64,000 bases of DNA from an uncultured Alistipes sp. (GTDB taxonomy: Bacteria > Bacteroidota > Bacteroidia > Bacteroidales > Rikenellaceae), in NCBI GenBank assembly GCA_944321765.1, contig CALUMQ010000029.1, forward strand, positions 1 through 64,000, written 5' to 3'. Positions 47,551-58,036 of the stretch are shown piece after piece. Position numbers and translations under genes: made by a program. A model generated the notes under the pieces. It was not told the origin of the DNA. It made no database searches and was given only the letters and a program-made list of their open reading frames with translations. How positions within the stretch are numbered: position 1 is the stretch's first letter; the number at the start of each line of letters is the position of its first letter.

Positions 47551-48516
47551 TCAGAGCTTGATATCGTAGATCTGGATCACCCCGACCAGTTTCCCGGCGT
47601 CGTCCGTAACGAGCAGCGAGGTTACCTTGTTGCGCGTCATCATCTTCTCCGCCTCGATCAGCTTCTCGCCCGGAGCGATGGTCTTCGGATGCGGCGTGGC
47701 GATGTCCGCCGCCTTGATGTTGAAAAACTCGCCCCGCAGGCGTTCCATCGCACGGCGCACGTCGCCGTCGGTCACGATTCCCTCGATACGGTCCCCTTCG
47801 CAGATGACGATCAGACCCAGACCACCCTTCGAGATGGCGTGGATCATCTCCGTGGCCGAGCAGTCGGGACCTACAACCGGAAGATCATGGTCACGCATGA
47901 CGTTGCCCACGGTCATCAGCAGCCGGCGCCCGAGGCTGCCGCCCGGATGCAGGCGGGCGAAGTCAACGCTCGTGAAGCCACGCAGCTGCATCAGCGACAC
48001 GGCCAGCGCATCGCCCATGGTGATCTGGGCCGTGGTCGACGACGTCGGCGCCAGGTGAAGAATGCACGCCTCCTCGCGGACCCCCACGTCGAGGTGCACG
48101 TCGGAGTTCTTGGCAAGCGTCGACTCGGGATTCCCGGTCATCGAGATGAGCCGGTTGCCGTTCGAGTGAATGAACGGCACGATCTTCAGGATCTCGTCCG
48201 TCTCGCCCGAATAGGAGAGTGCCAGGATGATGTCCTCCTTCGAAATCATGCCCAGGTCGCCGTGAAATGCCTCCCCGGGGTGAAGAAAGAAGCTCGGAGT
48301 ACCCGTGGAGGCCAGCGTCGCGGCAATCTTGCGCCCCACGAGGCCCGATTTGCCCATTCCCGTGACGATGCACTTGCCACGGCTCGAAAGAATCATGCGT
48401 ACGGCCTCGGCAAAGGCGTCGCCGAGCAGCTCTTCAAGGTGTTGCAGCGCCTCCATCTCGGTGTGAACCACCCGCCGGGCCACGGCAAGGATCGCTGCGT
48501 TGGATGTATCCGTCAT
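47551..48516 (-). CDS. kdsD: D-arabinose 5-phosphate isomerase
   Basis: The 321-residue protein joins an N-terminal SIS sugar-isomerase domain (GMGKSGLVGRKIAATLASTG, SYSGETDEI) to two CBS domains, the KdsD layout. It converts ribulose 5-phosphate to arabinose 5-phosphate for KDO synthesis. The ATG at 48516 lies 26 bp after kdsA; a GTG at 48549 overlapping kdsA would add 11 residues. It ends the lon-kdsB-kdsA-kdsD cluster. Confidence 0.95.
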   Translation of the reverse strand: MTDTSNAAILAVARRVVHTEMEALQHLEELLGDAFAEAVRMILSSRGKCIVTGMGKSGLVGRKIAATLASTGTPSFFLHPGEAFHGDLGMISKEDIILALSYSGETDEILKIVPFIHSNGNRLISMTGNPESTLAKNSDVHLDVGVREEACILHLAPTSSTTAQITMGDALAVSLMQLRGFTSVDFARLHPGGSLGRRLLMTVGNVMRDHDLPVVGPDCSATEMIHAISKGGLGLIVICEGDRIEGIVTDGDVRRAMERLRGEFFNIKAADIATPHPKTIAPGEKLIEAEKMMTRNKVTSLLVTDDAGKLVGVIQIYDIKL

Positions 48517-48542
48517 GATAAACGATAGTTTGGTAGTTGGTT

Positions 48543-49310
48543 TCAGCACGTTTCGGCCTCCCGGCGAAGCAGCTTCGCCAGAAGCGGTTCGAGGTCATCG
48601 AGGCGCAGCATGTTGGGTCCGTCGCTCAGCGCCCGGTCGGGATCGGGATGCACCTCGAAGAAGAATCCGTTGGCTCCGAAGGCCTGCGCCGCCAGCGCCA
48701 TGGAGGGGACAAACTCCCGGTTGCCGCCCGTCTTCCCGCCAGCCGCACCGGGACGCTGCACCGAGTGGGTGCAGTCCATCACCACCGTCGGAGCGATCTG
48801 CAGCATGTCGGGGATGTTGCGGAAATCGACGACCAGGTTGTTGTAGCCGAACGAATTGCCCCGCTCGGTGAGCCACACCTCGCGGGCCCCGGCGTCCATT
48901 GCCTTCTCGTAGGGATAGCGCATGTCGGCGCCCGAGAGGAACTGCGCCTTCTTGATGTTGACCGTACGTCCGGTCTTCGCCGCAGCAACCACCAGATCGG
49001 TCTGCCGGCACAGGAAGGCCGGGATCTGTACGACGTCGACCACCTCGCCTACGGGCGCAGCCTGCCACGCCTCGTGAATGTCGGTCAGCAGCTTCAGCCC
49101 CCATTTGGCACGCACGTCCGCGAGCATCTGAAGCCCCTTATCGAGTCCCGGGCCGCGGAACGAGCGGATCGACGTGCGGTTGGCCTTGTCGAACGACGCC
49201 TTGAAGATGATCTCCGTTCCCAGGCGGCGGTTGATCGCCGCGAGGCGTTCGGCCACGGCATCCAGCAGTTCGGCCGATTCGATGACGCAGGGTCCTGCAA
49301 TGAGTTTCAT
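48543..49310 (-). CDS. kdsA: 3-deoxy-8-phosphooctulonate synthase
   Basis: The 255-residue enzyme condenses arabinose 5-phosphate with phosphoenolpyruvate to KDO 8-phosphate. It has IAGPCVIES, FKASFDKANRTS, and DCTHSVQRPGA. It lacks the usual extra N-terminal residues but no core block is missing. It is 4 bp after kdsB and 26 bp before kdsD; the phosphatase KdsC is not in the window. Confidence 0.96.
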   Translation of the reverse strand: MKLIAGPCVIESAELLDAVAERLAAINRRLGTEIIFKASFDKANRTSIRSFRGPGLDKGLQMLADVRAKWGLKLLTDIHEAWQAAPVGEVVDVVQIPAFLCRQTDLVVAAAKTGRTVNIKKAQFLSGADMRYPYEKAMDAGAREVWLTERGNSFGYNNLVVDFRNIPDMLQIAPTVVMDCTHSVQRPGAAGGKTGGNREFVPSMALAAQAFGANGFFFEVHPDPDRALSDGPNMLRLDDLEPLLAKLLRREAETC

Positions 49311-49314
49311 ATCG

Positions 49315-50079
49315 TCAATGGTTGAATTCGGGATGGTGCTTCAGAAACTCCTCAGCACGGGCCAGGTCCTCGGGCGTATCGATCCCCACGGTCTCGGACT
49401 CCGAGATGCCCACGCCGATCCGGTATCCGTTTTCGAGCCAGCGCAGCTGTTCGAGCGATTCGGCCAGTTCGAGCGGCGACTGCGGCAGCGAGGTCACCGC
49501 GCGCAGTACCTCCGCGCGAAAGGCATAAATGCCGATGTGCTTGTAGAAGGTATGCCGCGTCAGCCACTCCTCGCGCGGAACGTTGCGCAGGTAGGGAATC
49601 ACCGAACGCGAGAAGTACAGCGCACGCGATCCGGCATCGAGGACCACCTTCGGAGAGTTGGGATTCTCCAGCGCCGCCAGTCCGTCGCTCGCGGCAAAGG
49701 GCTTTACCAGCGTGGCGATATCGGTCTGCGGATCGTCGAAGCAGCGTTTCAGCGCTTCAAGCTGTTCGCGACGGATGAAGGGTTCGTCGCCCTGCACGTT
49801 GACCACCACGTCGTACGCACGGCCCTGCTTGTCGTAGGCCTCCCGGCAGCGATCCGTGCCGCTGCGGTGCGTCGTCGAGGTCATCTCGACCCGTCCGCCG
49901 AAGGCCCGCACGGCATCATAGATCCGCTGGTCGTCCGTGGCGACTACGGCGTCGTCCAGCACCCCGGCGACCTGTTCGTAAACCCGCTGGATGACGGGCT
50001 TGCCCCCCAGTCGGGCCAGCGGCTTGGCCGGAAAGCGCGTCGACGCATAGCGCGCCGGTATGATTGCGATGAATTTCAT
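49315..50079 (-). CDS. kdsB: CMP-KDO synthetase
   Basis: The 254-residue enzyme activates KDO with CTP for transfer to lipid A. The opening [15 protein letters not shown] is the nucleotide-binding signature; VQGDEPFI and HIGIYAFR are conserved. It starts 3 bp after the lon stop codon. Confidence 0.97.
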   Translation of the reverse strand: MKFIAIIPARYASTRFPAKPLARLGGKPVIQRVYEQVAGVLDDAVVATDDQRIYDAVRAFGGRVEMTSTTHRSGTDRCREAYDKQGRAYDVVVNVQGDEPFIRREQLEALKRCFDDPQTDIATLVKPFAASDGLAALENPNSPKVVLDAGSRALYFSRSVIPYLRNVPREEWLTRHTFYKHIGIYAFRAEVLRAVTSLPQSPLELAESLEQLRWLENGYRIGVGISESETVGIDTPEDLARAEEFLKHHPEFNH

Positions 50080-50082
50080 AGT

Positions 50083-52521
50083 CTATTTCTTCTCTTCCAG
50101 CGCCAGCGCCAGCACCTCGTCGTTCGTGCGCACGTAGTGGAACGTCAGCCCCTCGACATAGTCGGCCTTGATCTCCTCGATGTCCTTGCGGTTGTCCTCC
50201 GAAAGAATCAGATCCGTAATCCCGGCACGCTTCGCCGCAAGGATCTTCTCCTTCACCCCGCCGACGGGCATCACCCGCCCGCGAAGCGTCGTCTCGCCCG
50301 TCATGGCGATCCGCTCCTTCACCTTCCGGCCCGTAAAGGTCGAAACGATCGACGTCACCATCGTGATGCCCGCCGAGGGTCCGTCCTTCGGGATGGCCCC
50401 CTCGGGAACGTGGATGTTCACGTCGTTGGTCTCGAACAGCTTCGGATCGATGCCCAGCTCCGCATAGTGGGCCATTGTCCATTCGAGGGCAATCGTCGCC
50501 GACTCCTTCATCACGTCGCCCAGATTTCCCGTCAGGCTCAGTTTGCCCTTGCCCGGCGTAAGGCACGACTCGATGTAGAGTATGTCGCCGCCGACCTCCG
50601 TCCAGGCCAGGCCCGTCACGACGCCCGTCATGCCGCCCACTTCATACTCCTCGCGCAGGAACTTCGGCATGCCCAGCACCTTCTCGACCGTGGCGGCATC
50701 GACCTGCGGCGTATACTCCTCCTCGAAGGCGATCTGTTTGGCGCGCGCACGGGCGATCTTCGCCAGGTGCTTGTCCAGCGACCGGACCCCGGCCTCCCGT
50801 GTATAACCCGTAATGATCTGCTCGATCACGTCGGGGGCGAGCGTCATCTGATCCGCAGCGATGCCATGGGCCTCGCGCAGCTTCGGCAGCAGGTGATCCT
50901 CGGCGATGTGCACCTTCTCCTCGACCAGGTAGCCCGGGATGCTGATCATCTCCATACGGTCGCGCAGCGCCGGAGCGATGTTGCCCACGTTGTTGGCCGT
51001 GGCGATGAACAGCACCTTCGAAAGGTCGTACTCCATGTCGATGTAGTTGTCGTGGAAGGTCGTGTTCTGCTCCGGATCGAGCACCTCGAGCAGCGCGCTC
51101 GAAGGATCTCCGTGGTTCGAGACCGTCACCTTGTCGACCTCGTCGAGGATGATGACCGGATTCGACGATCCGCAGCGCTTGATGGTCTGGATGATCCGGC
51201 CCGGCATGGCGCCGATGTAGGTGCGGCGGTGTCCGCGGATCTCCGACTCGTCGTGCAGTCCGCCCAGCGAGATGCGTCCGAACTTGCGGCCCAGTGCCGC
51301 CGCCACCGACTTGCCCAGCGAGGTTTTGCCCACACCCGGAGGTCCGTAGAGGCAGAGGATCGGGGATTTCAGATCGCCCTTGAGCTTGATGACCGCCAGG
51401 TGTTCGAGGATACGCTCCTTGACCTCATCGAGGCCGAAGTGGTCGTGATCGAGTTGTTCGCGAGCCTGCCGGAGGTCGAGGTTGTCCTTCGTCACGTCGT
51501 TCCATGGAAGCTCCAGCAGCAGCTGCAGGTAGGTCATCTGCACCGAATACTCCGCCACGGCGGGATTCAGTCGCTCGACCTTCTGCAACTCCTTCTCGAA
51601 GGTCTCGCCGACCTCCTTCGGCCAGTTCTTCTTCTTCGCCTGTTCGCGCATCTTTTCGATGTCGGCATCCGCGCCGTCGCCCAGTTCGTCCTGGATCGTG
51701 CGCATCTGCTGCTGCAGGTAGTAGTCACGCTGCTGCTTGTCGATCTCCTGCTTGACGCGCTCCTGGATCTGGTTCTTCAGCTCCACGAGCTGCTGCTCGC
51801 GGATGAGGATCTCCAGCAGCTTGCGTGCACGCGCCAGCAGCCCCGGCGCCTCGAGCAGCGACTGCCGGTCCTCGTCGGCCAGGTCCATGTTCGAGCAGAT
51901 GAAGTTGATGATGCCCCGCTTCGAGTCGATGTTCTTGATGGCGAAGGCCGCCTCCTTGGGCATCGACGACGAAACGTTGATGATGTTCAGCGCCACGTCG
52001 CGGATCGAATCCACGAGGGCCTCGAACTCGATGCTCTTGACATCGGGCGTGGAGTCGCGAAGGGCCACGACACGCGCCTTGAAATAGGGCTCCGTGGCGA
52101 TGTATTCGGTGATCTCGATCTTCTCCAGACCGTTGAGAATCACCGTCAGATTGCCGTTGGGCATCTCCAGGATCTTGATGATCCGCGCCGCCGTGCCGAC
52201 CCGGTACATGTCGCCCGGAGCGGGGTCCTCGACCTCGCTCTCGCGCTGCAGCACGGCGCCCAGAATGCCCCCTTCGGCATTCACCGCACGAACCAGCGAA
52301 ATACTCTTGTCACGTCCCACCGTAATGGGGGTAATGGCGCCCGGGAACAGGACCGACGAGCGCAGGGTAAGAATCGGAAGAACCTCCGGCACATCCACCT
52401 CCTCGAGCACCTCGTCGCCGCCCGTCACGATGGGTATCACGCGGTGCTTGCCGTCGAGCAGTTCGGGCGAGAGATTCACGTCATCGACCTCGAGGGTCTC
52501 CAATTTATCTTTTTCGTTCAT
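50083..52521 (-). CDS. lon: ATP-dependent serine protease Lon
   Basis: This 812-residue LonA has an N-terminal substrate domain, an AAA+ domain with Walker A GPPGVGKTS, and a protease domain with the Ser716/Lys759 dyad in PKDGPSAGIT and GGVKEKILAA. It degrades damaged and regulatory proteins. It heads the cluster with the KDO genes. A -7 box lies 26 nt upstream. Confidence 0.97.
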   Translation of the reverse strand: MNEKDKLETLEVDDVNLSPELLDGKHRVIPIVTGGDEVLEEVDVPEVLPILTLRSSVLFPGAITPITVGRDKSISLVRAVNAEGGILGAVLQRESEVEDPAPGDMYRVGTAARIIKILEMPNGNLTVILNGLEKIEITEYIATEPYFKARVVALRDSTPDVKSIEFEALVDSIRDVALNIINVSSSMPKEAAFAIKNIDSKRGIINFICSNMDLADEDRQSLLEAPGLLARARKLLEILIREQQLVELKNQIQERVKQEIDKQQRDYYLQQQMRTIQDELGDGADADIEKMREQAKKKNWPKEVGETFEKELQKVERLNPAVAEYSVQMTYLQLLLELPWNDVTKDNLDLRQAREQLDHDHFGLDEVKERILEHLAVIKLKGDLKSPILCLYGPPGVGKTSLGKSVAAALGRKFGRISLGGLHDESEIRGHRRTYIGAMPGRIIQTIKRCGSSNPVIILDEVDKVTVSNHGDPSSALLEVLDPEQNTTFHDNYIDMEYDLSKVLFIATANNVGNIAPALRDRMEMISIPGYLVEEKVHIAEDHLLPKLREAHGIAADQMTLAPDVIEQIITGYTREAGVRSLDKHLAKIARARAKQIAFEEEYTPQVDAATVEKVLGMPKFLREEYEVGGMTGVVTGLAWTEVGGDILYIESCLTPGKGKLSLTGNLGDVMKESATIALEWTMAHYAELGIDPKLFETNDVNIHVPEGAIPKDGPSAGITMVTSIVSTFTGRKVKERIAMTGETTLRGRVMPVGGVKEKILAAKRAGITDLILSEDNRKDIEEIKADYVEGLTFHYVRTNDEVLALALEEKK

Positions 52522-52547
52522 AATTTCTCCTTACAATATACAATGTG

Positions 52548-52555
52548 CAAAGGTA
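52548..52555 (-). promoter_or_regulatory. -7 box of the lon-kds operon
   Basis: Minus-strand TACCTTTG, 26 nt before the lon start. No heat-shock CIRCE element was seen. Confidence 0.65.
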
Positions 52556-52578
52556 ACGTTTTTTCACGGAATTTATTT

Positions 52579-52606
52579 TAACTTTGACAGATTGTTAATA
52601 ACTTTG
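52579..52606 (+). promoter_or_regulatory. tandem -7 boxes upstream of valS
   Basis: TAACTTTG occurs twice, at 52579-52586 and 52599-52606, exactly 20 bp apart, in the lon/valS divergent region. Two overlapping promoters are likely, with leaders of about 45-65 nt. Confidence 0.6.
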
Positions 52607-52653
52607 CCTGCCTGAATCCGATTCCAAAAACGTTTTTAAACCTCATACGCTCT

Positions 52654-55281
52654 ATGCAAATCGCTGACAAGTACGCCCCCCAGCAGATCGAACCCAAATG
52701 GTACGAGTACTGGATCGAGCGCGGCGTCTTCCACTCGGAACCCGATGAACGCGAACCCTATACGATCGTCATCCCGCCCCCCAACGTCACCGGAATGCTC
52801 CACATGGGGCACATGCTCAACAACACGCTGCAGGATGTCCTCGTGCGCCGCGCCCGCATGTCGGGCAAGAACGCCTGCTGGGTGCCCGGCATGGACCACG
52901 CCTCGATCGCAACGGAGGCGAAGGTCGTCGCCATGCTCCACGAAAAGGGCATCGAAAAGGCCTCGCTCTCGCGCGAAGAGTTCCTGCGATACGCCTGGGA
53001 GTGGAAGGAGAAGTACGGCGGCATGATCCTCCGCCAGCTGCGCAAACTCGGCGCCTCGTGCGACTGGGACCGCACCTGCTTCACGATGGACGACATCCGC
53101 ACGGAGAGCGTCCTGCGCGTCTTCTGCGACCTCTACGACAAGGGCAAGATCTACCGCGGCGTGCGCATGGTCAACTGGGACCCCGCCGCGCAGACCGCCC
53201 TCTCGGACGAAGAGGTCGTATTCAAGGAGTCGCACGGAAAGCTCTACTACCTGCGCTACAAGGTCGAGGAATCAGACCGCACGATCATCGTCGCCACGAC
53301 ACGCCCGGAGACCATTCTCGGCGATACGGCCCTCTGCGTCAACCCCAATGACCCGCGTTATCAGAACCTGCCCACAGACGCTCGCGTCATCGTACCGCTC
53401 GTGGGCCGTTCGATTCCCGTCATCCGCGACACCTATGTCGACATCGAGTTCGGTACCGGCGCCCTGAAGGTCACCCCGGCACACGACGTCAACGACTACA
53501 TGCTCGGTGAAAAATACGGACTGGAGACCATCGACATCTTCAACGACGACGGAACGATCAACGACAAGGTCGGCATGTACGTCGGCGAGGACCGCTTCGA
53601 GGTGCGCCGCAAGATCGAGGGAGACCTCGACGCCGCCGGACTGCTCGAAAAGGTCGAGGCCTACACCAACAACGTCGGCTATTCGGAGCGCACGGGCGTG
53701 GCCATCGAGCCGAAGCTCTCGATGCAGTGGTTCCTCTCGATGAAGGAGCTCGCGGAGCCCGCGACGAAGGCCGTCATGGAGGATGCCATCCGCTTCGTCC
53801 CCGAGAAGTACAAGAACACCTACCGCCACTGGATGGAGAACATCAAGGACTGGTGCATCTCGCGTCAGCTGTGGTGGGGCCAGCGCATTCCGGCGTGGTA
53901 CCTGCCCAAGGGCGGATTCGTCGTCGCCCCGACGCCCGAAGAGGCGCTCGAAAAGGCCCGCGCGAAGGCCGGCGACGCGTCGCTGCAGCTCGCCGATCTG
54001 CGGCAGGATGACGACGTGCTCGACACGTGGTTCTCGTCGTGGCTCTGGCCCATCTCCGTCTTTGACGGAATCCGCAACCCCCACAACCGCGAAATCGAAT
54101 ACTATTACCCGACGAACGACCTGGTGACCGGTCCCGACATCATCTTCTTCTGGGTCGCACGCATGATCATGGCCGGATATGAGTATCGTCACGAAAAGCC
54201 CTTTGCGAACGTCTACTTCACGGGAATCGTCCGCGACAAGATCGGCCGCAAGATGTCGAAGCAACTGGGCAACTCGCCCGATCCGCTCGACCTGATCGCG
54301 CAATACGGCGCCGACGGTGTGCGCATGGCGATGCTCATCAGCTCGTCGGCCGGCAACGACGTGATGTTCGACGAGGCGCTCTGCGAGCAGGGACGCAACT
54401 TCGGCAACAAGATCTGGAACGCCTACCGGCTGGTCAACGGTTGGGAGGTCGATGCCGCCGCCCCGCAGAGCGAGAACAACCGTCTGGCCGTGGCGTGGTT
54501 CGAGCAGGCGCTCGGTCGTGCGCTGCGTCAGATCGACGAGGACTTCAAGTCCTATCGCATCTCGGAGGCATTCAAGGAGGCCTACCGTCTCTTCTGGGAC
54601 GACTTCTCGAGCCTCTATCTCGAAATGGTGAAGCCCGCCTACGGACAGCCGATCGATGCGGCGACACTTCAGACCACGAAGGACTATTTCGACGCCCTGA
54701 TGCGCGTGCTGCACCCCTTCATGCCCTTTGTCACGGAGGAGATCTGGCAGGCCCTCGCACAGCGCGATGAGGGTGCGACGATCTGTCTGGCCCGGATGCC
54801 CGAGCCGGCCGCCGAGGATGACGCGATGCTGGCACGCTTCGAACTGGTGAAGGAGATCGTTTCGGCGGTGCGCAACATCCGCAACCAGAAGAACCTTCCG
54901 CAGAAGGAGGCGCTGGTGCTGCATGTCATCGTCGACGAAAACTACCCCGCGGAGTTTGCTCCCGTCATCCGGAAGATGGCCAACCTCTCCGCAATCGAAG
55001 CCGTCACGGAGAAGGATCCCGCAGCTGCGGCCTTCCTGGTCAAGACCACGCAGTATTTCGTGCCGCTGGCCGGAAAAATCGACACGGCAGCCGAGGTCAA
55101 GAAGCTCTCCGACGAACTGGCCTACTACGAGGGATTCCTCGCCTCGGTGATGAAGAAGCTCTCGAACGAACGCTTCGTGCAGTCGGCCCCCGAGAAGGTC
55201 GTGGCCAACGAGCGCGCCAAGCAGGCCGATGCCGAGGCCAAGATCGCCGCACTCAAGGAGCAGCTGGCGGCTCTGAAATAA
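52654..55281 (+). CDS. valS: valyl-tRNA synthetase
   Basis: This 875-residue class I synthetase has HMGHMLNNT (HIGH motif), the editing domain with [12 protein letters not shown], and [12 protein letters not shown] (KMSKS motif). A C-terminal coiled coil (about residues 815-875) ends the protein. Length and order are usual. Confidence 0.98.
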   Translation: MQIADKYAPQQIEPKWYEYWIERGVFHSEPDEREPYTIVIPPPNVTGMLHMGHMLNNTLQDVLVRRARMSGKNACWVPGMDHASIATEAKVVAMLHEKGIEKASLSREEFLRYAWEWKEKYGGMILRQLRKLGASCDWDRTCFTMDDIRTESVLRVFCDLYDKGKIYRGVRMVNWDPAAQTALSDEEVVFKESHGKLYYLRYKVEESDRTIIVATTRPETILGDTALCVNPNDPRYQNLPTDARVIVPLVGRSIPVIRDTYVDIEFGTGALKVTPAHDVNDYMLGEKYGLETIDIFNDDGTINDKVGMYVGEDRFEVRRKIEGDLDAAGLLEKVEAYTNNVGYSERTGVAIEPKLSMQWFLSMKELAEPATKAVMEDAIRFVPEKYKNTYRHWMENIKDWCISRQLWWGQRIPAWYLPKGGFVVAPTPEEALEKARAKAGDASLQLADLRQDDDVLDTWFSSWLWPISVFDGIRNPHNREIEYYYPTNDLVTGPDIIFFWVARMIMAGYEYRHEKPFANVYFTGIVRDKIGRKMSKQLGNSPDPLDLIAQYGADGVRMAMLISSSAGNDVMFDEALCEQGRNFGNKIWNAYRLVNGWEVDAAAPQSENNRLAVAWFEQALGRALRQIDEDFKSYRISEAFKEAYRLFWDDFSSLYLEMVKPAYGQPIDAATLQTTKDYFDALMRVLHPFMPFVTEEIWQALAQRDEGATICLARMPEPAAEDDAMLARFELVKEIVSAVRNIRNQKNLPQKEALVLHVIVDENYPAEFAPVIRKMANLSAIEAVTEKDPAAAAFLVKTTQYFVPLAGKIDTAAEVKKLSDELAYYEGFLASVMKKLSNERFVQSAPEKVVANERAKQADAEAKIAALKEQLAALK

Positions 55282-55320
55282 CAGGACGCAGCTCTGCCCC
55301 ATGAGAGACATTTTACGGAT

Positions 55321-55346
55321 GAGCCTCCGCCTGCGGGCGGAGGCTC
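55321..55346. other. GC-rich hairpin after valS
   Basis: An 11-bp perfect stem (55321-55331 and 55336-55346) with a TGCG loop lies between valS and rnhA. No T-tract follows, so it may be a processing or weak termination signal. Confidence 0.4.
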
Positions 55347-55371
55347 GCCGCAACGGACAAATCCGACGAAG

Positions 55372-55848
55372 ATGCCCGCAACATCGCCCGTAATCACCGT
55401 CTACACCGACGGCTCGGCCCTCGGAAACCCCGGACCCGGAGGGTTCGGAGTCGTACTCCTGTCGGGGCCCTATCGCAAGGAGATCGCGCGGGGATTCCGC
55501 CTGACGACCAACAACCGCATGGAGCTCATGGCCGTGTGCGTGGCCCTCGAAACGCTGAAATACGAGGGTTCGCAGGTCACCGTCTACTCCGACTCGAAGT
55601 ACGTCGTCGATGCCGTGACCAAGGGCTGGTTGTTCGGATGGGTGAAGAAGGGGTTCGCGGGGAAGAAAAACCCCGATCTCTGGATGCGCTTCCTGCGCGC
55701 GTACAACCGCCACAGCGTCCGGTTCGTATGGGTCAAGGGACATGCCGAGACCGTCGAGAACAACCGCTGCGACCAGCTGGCCGTGGCCGCGGCCAACGAC
55801 CGCGCGCACTGGGCCGAAGACTCGGGTTACAATCCCGACGAAACATGA
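55372..55848 (+). CDS. rnhA: ribonuclease HI
   Basis: This 158-residue nuclease cuts RNA in RNA-DNA hybrids. The metal-binding residues are all present: Asp13 (YTDGS), Glu51 (RMELMA), Asp74 (YSDSKY) and Asp134 (RCDQLA), with His124 in WVKGHAE. It lies 90 bp after valS and ends at a strong terminator. Confidence 0.97.
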   Translation: MPATSPVITVYTDGSALGNPGPGGFGVVLLSGPYRKEIARGFRLTTNNRMELMAVCVALETLKYEGSQVTVYSDSKYVVDAVTKGWLFGWVKKGFAGKKNPDLWMRFLRAYNRHSVRFVWVKGHAETVENNRCDQLAVAAANDRAHWAEDSGYNPDET

Positions 55849-55855
55849 CCGACGC

Positions 55856-55894
55856 GATGCGTCCGGAGCCTGTCAACAAGGCTCCGGACGCATC
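55856..55894 (+). terminator. terminator after rnhA
   Basis: A perfect 15-bp stem (55856-55870 and 55880-55894) with a 9-nt loop is followed by a T5 run. Confidence 0.9.
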
Positions 55895-55965
55895 GCCTTT
55901 TTGGTCTTTCGGAACCCGAATCTCTCCGATTTGGCCGATAATTTTACGTTTCGCATTATTATTCC

Positions 55966-55973
55966 TATCTTTG
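55966..55973 (+). promoter_or_regulatory. -7 box of the ABC transporter gene
   Basis: TATCTTTG, 47 nt before the start codon, in AT-rich DNA after the rnhA terminator. Confidence 0.65.
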
Positions 55974-56020
55974 TCGGAAGTTAACGCGTAAGATCACCCT
56001 CAAAACCAAACCCGTCCGGA

Positions 56021-57850
56021 ATGTTCAAAACGTACATGAGGCTCCTGGGATTCGCCCGTCCCATCGAAAAATACGCCATACCCTACTTCTTCTACTCGCT
56101 GCTCTACGCGTTGTTCAACACCCTGACGTTCGGGCTCATCATTCCGATCCTCAACACGATGTTCGACGACGGATTCACTCCCGAATACGTCGAGAAACTC
56201 CCGCCCCTGCGTTTCGACGGCGACTACGTGAACGACCTCTTCAACTTCGCCTACTCGCACCTCTTCGACACCTACGACCCGCGCAACATCCTCATGCTCC
56301 TGGCCATCGTCGCCATCGTCGTCAGCTTCCTGAGCAACCTCTTCCGATACCTCGGGGCATGGACCATAGAGACCATGCGCGCCCGAACCCTCGAACGCAT
56401 GCGCAACGAAATGTTCTCGCGCGTCATGGACATGAACGTCGGATACTTCAGCGAACAGCGTAAGGGCGACATCATCTCGAAGATCACCTCCGACATCGGC
56501 GTCGTGCAGTTCTGCATCACCAACACCCTGCAGGTCTCGTTCCGCGAACCGTTCCTCATCATCGGATACATCGTCATGATGGTCGCCATCTCGTGGGAGC
56601 TCTCGGTATTCTCGATCCTCTTCCTTCCGATCGTGGCGCTGATCATCGGCAGCATCGTCAAGCGACTCCGCCACCCGGCCCGCACCAACCAGCAGCGAAT
56701 GGGTGAGATGGTCTCCACACTCGAAGAGTCCCTCTCGGGAATCAAGGTCATCAAAAGCTACAACGCCACACAGTACGTCAAGAAAAAATATTACGCCATC
56801 AGCGCCGATCTCGCGCGCCTCACCCTCTCGATGGCCCGCCGCCAGCAACTCGCCTCGCCGATGAGCGAGTTCCTCGGAATCACGGCCGTCGGCGTGATCC
56901 TCGTATTCGGAGGATCACTCGTCGCCAAAGGATCGCTCGACCCCGGAGGGTTCATCGCCTTCATCGCCATCTTCTCGCAGATCACCCGCCCGGTGCGCAC
57001 CTTCATCGACCAGTTTGCGAATATCAACCAGGGAATCGCTGCCGGAGAGCGCATCTTCTCGGTCATCGACGCCCGGCCCGAGATCGAGGACAAGCCCGAC
57101 GCCAAACTCCTCACCGGGCTCAAGGAGAAGATCGAGTTCCGCAACGTACACTTCACCTACGACGGTTCGCGCGAGGTCATCAACGGCATCTCGTTCGAAA
57201 TCCTCCGCGGGCAGACCGTCGCCCTCGTCGGACCTTCGGGAGGCGGCAAGTCGACACTCAGCGAGCTGATTCCCCGTTTCTACGACCCCACGCAGGGCGA
57301 AATCCTCATCGACGGAATCTCCCTGCGCGACTACTCCCAGGAGAGTCTCCGTGCACACATGAGCGTCGTGGCGCAGGACACCGTGCTCTTCAACGACTCG
57401 ATCGAGAACAACATCGCCATGGGAAAACCCGGCGCCACGCACGAAGAGATCGTCGAGGCGGCCTGCATCGCCAATGCGGACGCGTTCATCCGTGAATGCC
57501 CCGAGGGGTATGCCACCAACATCGGCGACCGGGGCACGAAGCTCTCCGGAGGACAGCGTCAGCGTCTCTCGATCGCCCGCGCGGTGTTGAAGAATCCCGA
57601 CATCCTGATCCTCGACGAGGCGACGTCGGCTCTCGACACCGAGAGCGAAAAACTCGTGCAGGATGCCCTCAACAAGCTGCTCGTCGGACGTACGTCGATC
57701 GTCATTGCGCACCGGCTCTCGACGATACACAACGCCGACCGGATCGTGGTCATCGACCACGGGCGCATCGCCGAGCAGGGCACGCACGCCGAGCTGATGG
57801 CCCGCAACGGCATCTACGCCAAACTCATCGAGATGCAGTCGTTCGACTGA
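56021..57850 (+). CDS. MsbA-like ABC exporter
   Basis: The 609-residue half-transporter has six membrane segments and a C-terminal ATPase with Walker A GPSGGGKST, the LSGGQRQRLSIARA signature and DEATSALD (Walker B). Such proteins flip lipid A-core or other lipids across the inner membrane in Gram-negatives, but sequence alone cannot separate MsbA from multidrug exporters. A long extracytoplasmic loop near residues 50-85 is unusual. It has its own promoter. Confidence 0.9.
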   Translation: MFKTYMRLLGFARPIEKYAIPYFFYSLLYALFNTLTFGLIIPILNTMFDDGFTPEYVEKLPPLRFDGDYVNDLFNFAYSHLFDTYDPRNILMLLAIVAIVVSFLSNLFRYLGAWTIETMRARTLERMRNEMFSRVMDMNVGYFSEQRKGDIISKITSDIGVVQFCITNTLQVSFREPFLIIGYIVMMVAISWELSVFSILFLPIVALIIGSIVKRLRHPARTNQQRMGEMVSTLEESLSGIKVIKSYNATQYVKKKYYAISADLARLTLSMARRQQLASPMSEFLGITAVGVILVFGGSLVAKGSLDPGGFIAFIAIFSQITRPVRTFIDQFANINQGIAAGERIFSVIDARPEIEDKPDAKLLTGLKEKIEFRNVHFTYDGSREVINGISFEILRGQTVALVGPSGGGKSTLSELIPRFYDPTQGEILIDGISLRDYSQESLRAHMSVVAQDTVLFNDSIENNIAMGKPGATHEEIVEAACIANADAFIRECPEGYATNIGDRGTKLSGGQRQRLSIARAVLKNPDILILDEATSALDTESEKLVQDALNKLLVGRTSIVIAHRLSTIHNADRIVVIDHGRIAEQGTHAELMARNGIYAKLIEMQSFD

Positions 57851-58036
57851 CCCCGCGGCATTCCGCAAAAGCAGCGCCTCCGCTGCGCGTCACCCCTTTC
57901 GGAGTCCGCGCCGGGAGGCGCAACGCATTCTTCCGGGTCCGCAGGCAAGGGTTTCAGGGCAAAATTGCGCGTTTTAAAAACTTTTTAGTATATTTGCCGA
58001 TTGTCAGAAAACTGCTACGAAATCGATTATCCGGAT
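57851..58036. other. intergenic stretch before ileS
   Basis: I see GC-rich short inverted repeats in 57860-57950 without T-tracts, then the ileS promoter: TTG at 57965-57967, a 21-nt spacer and TATATTTG at 57989-57996, 40 nt before the start. Confidence 0.55.
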
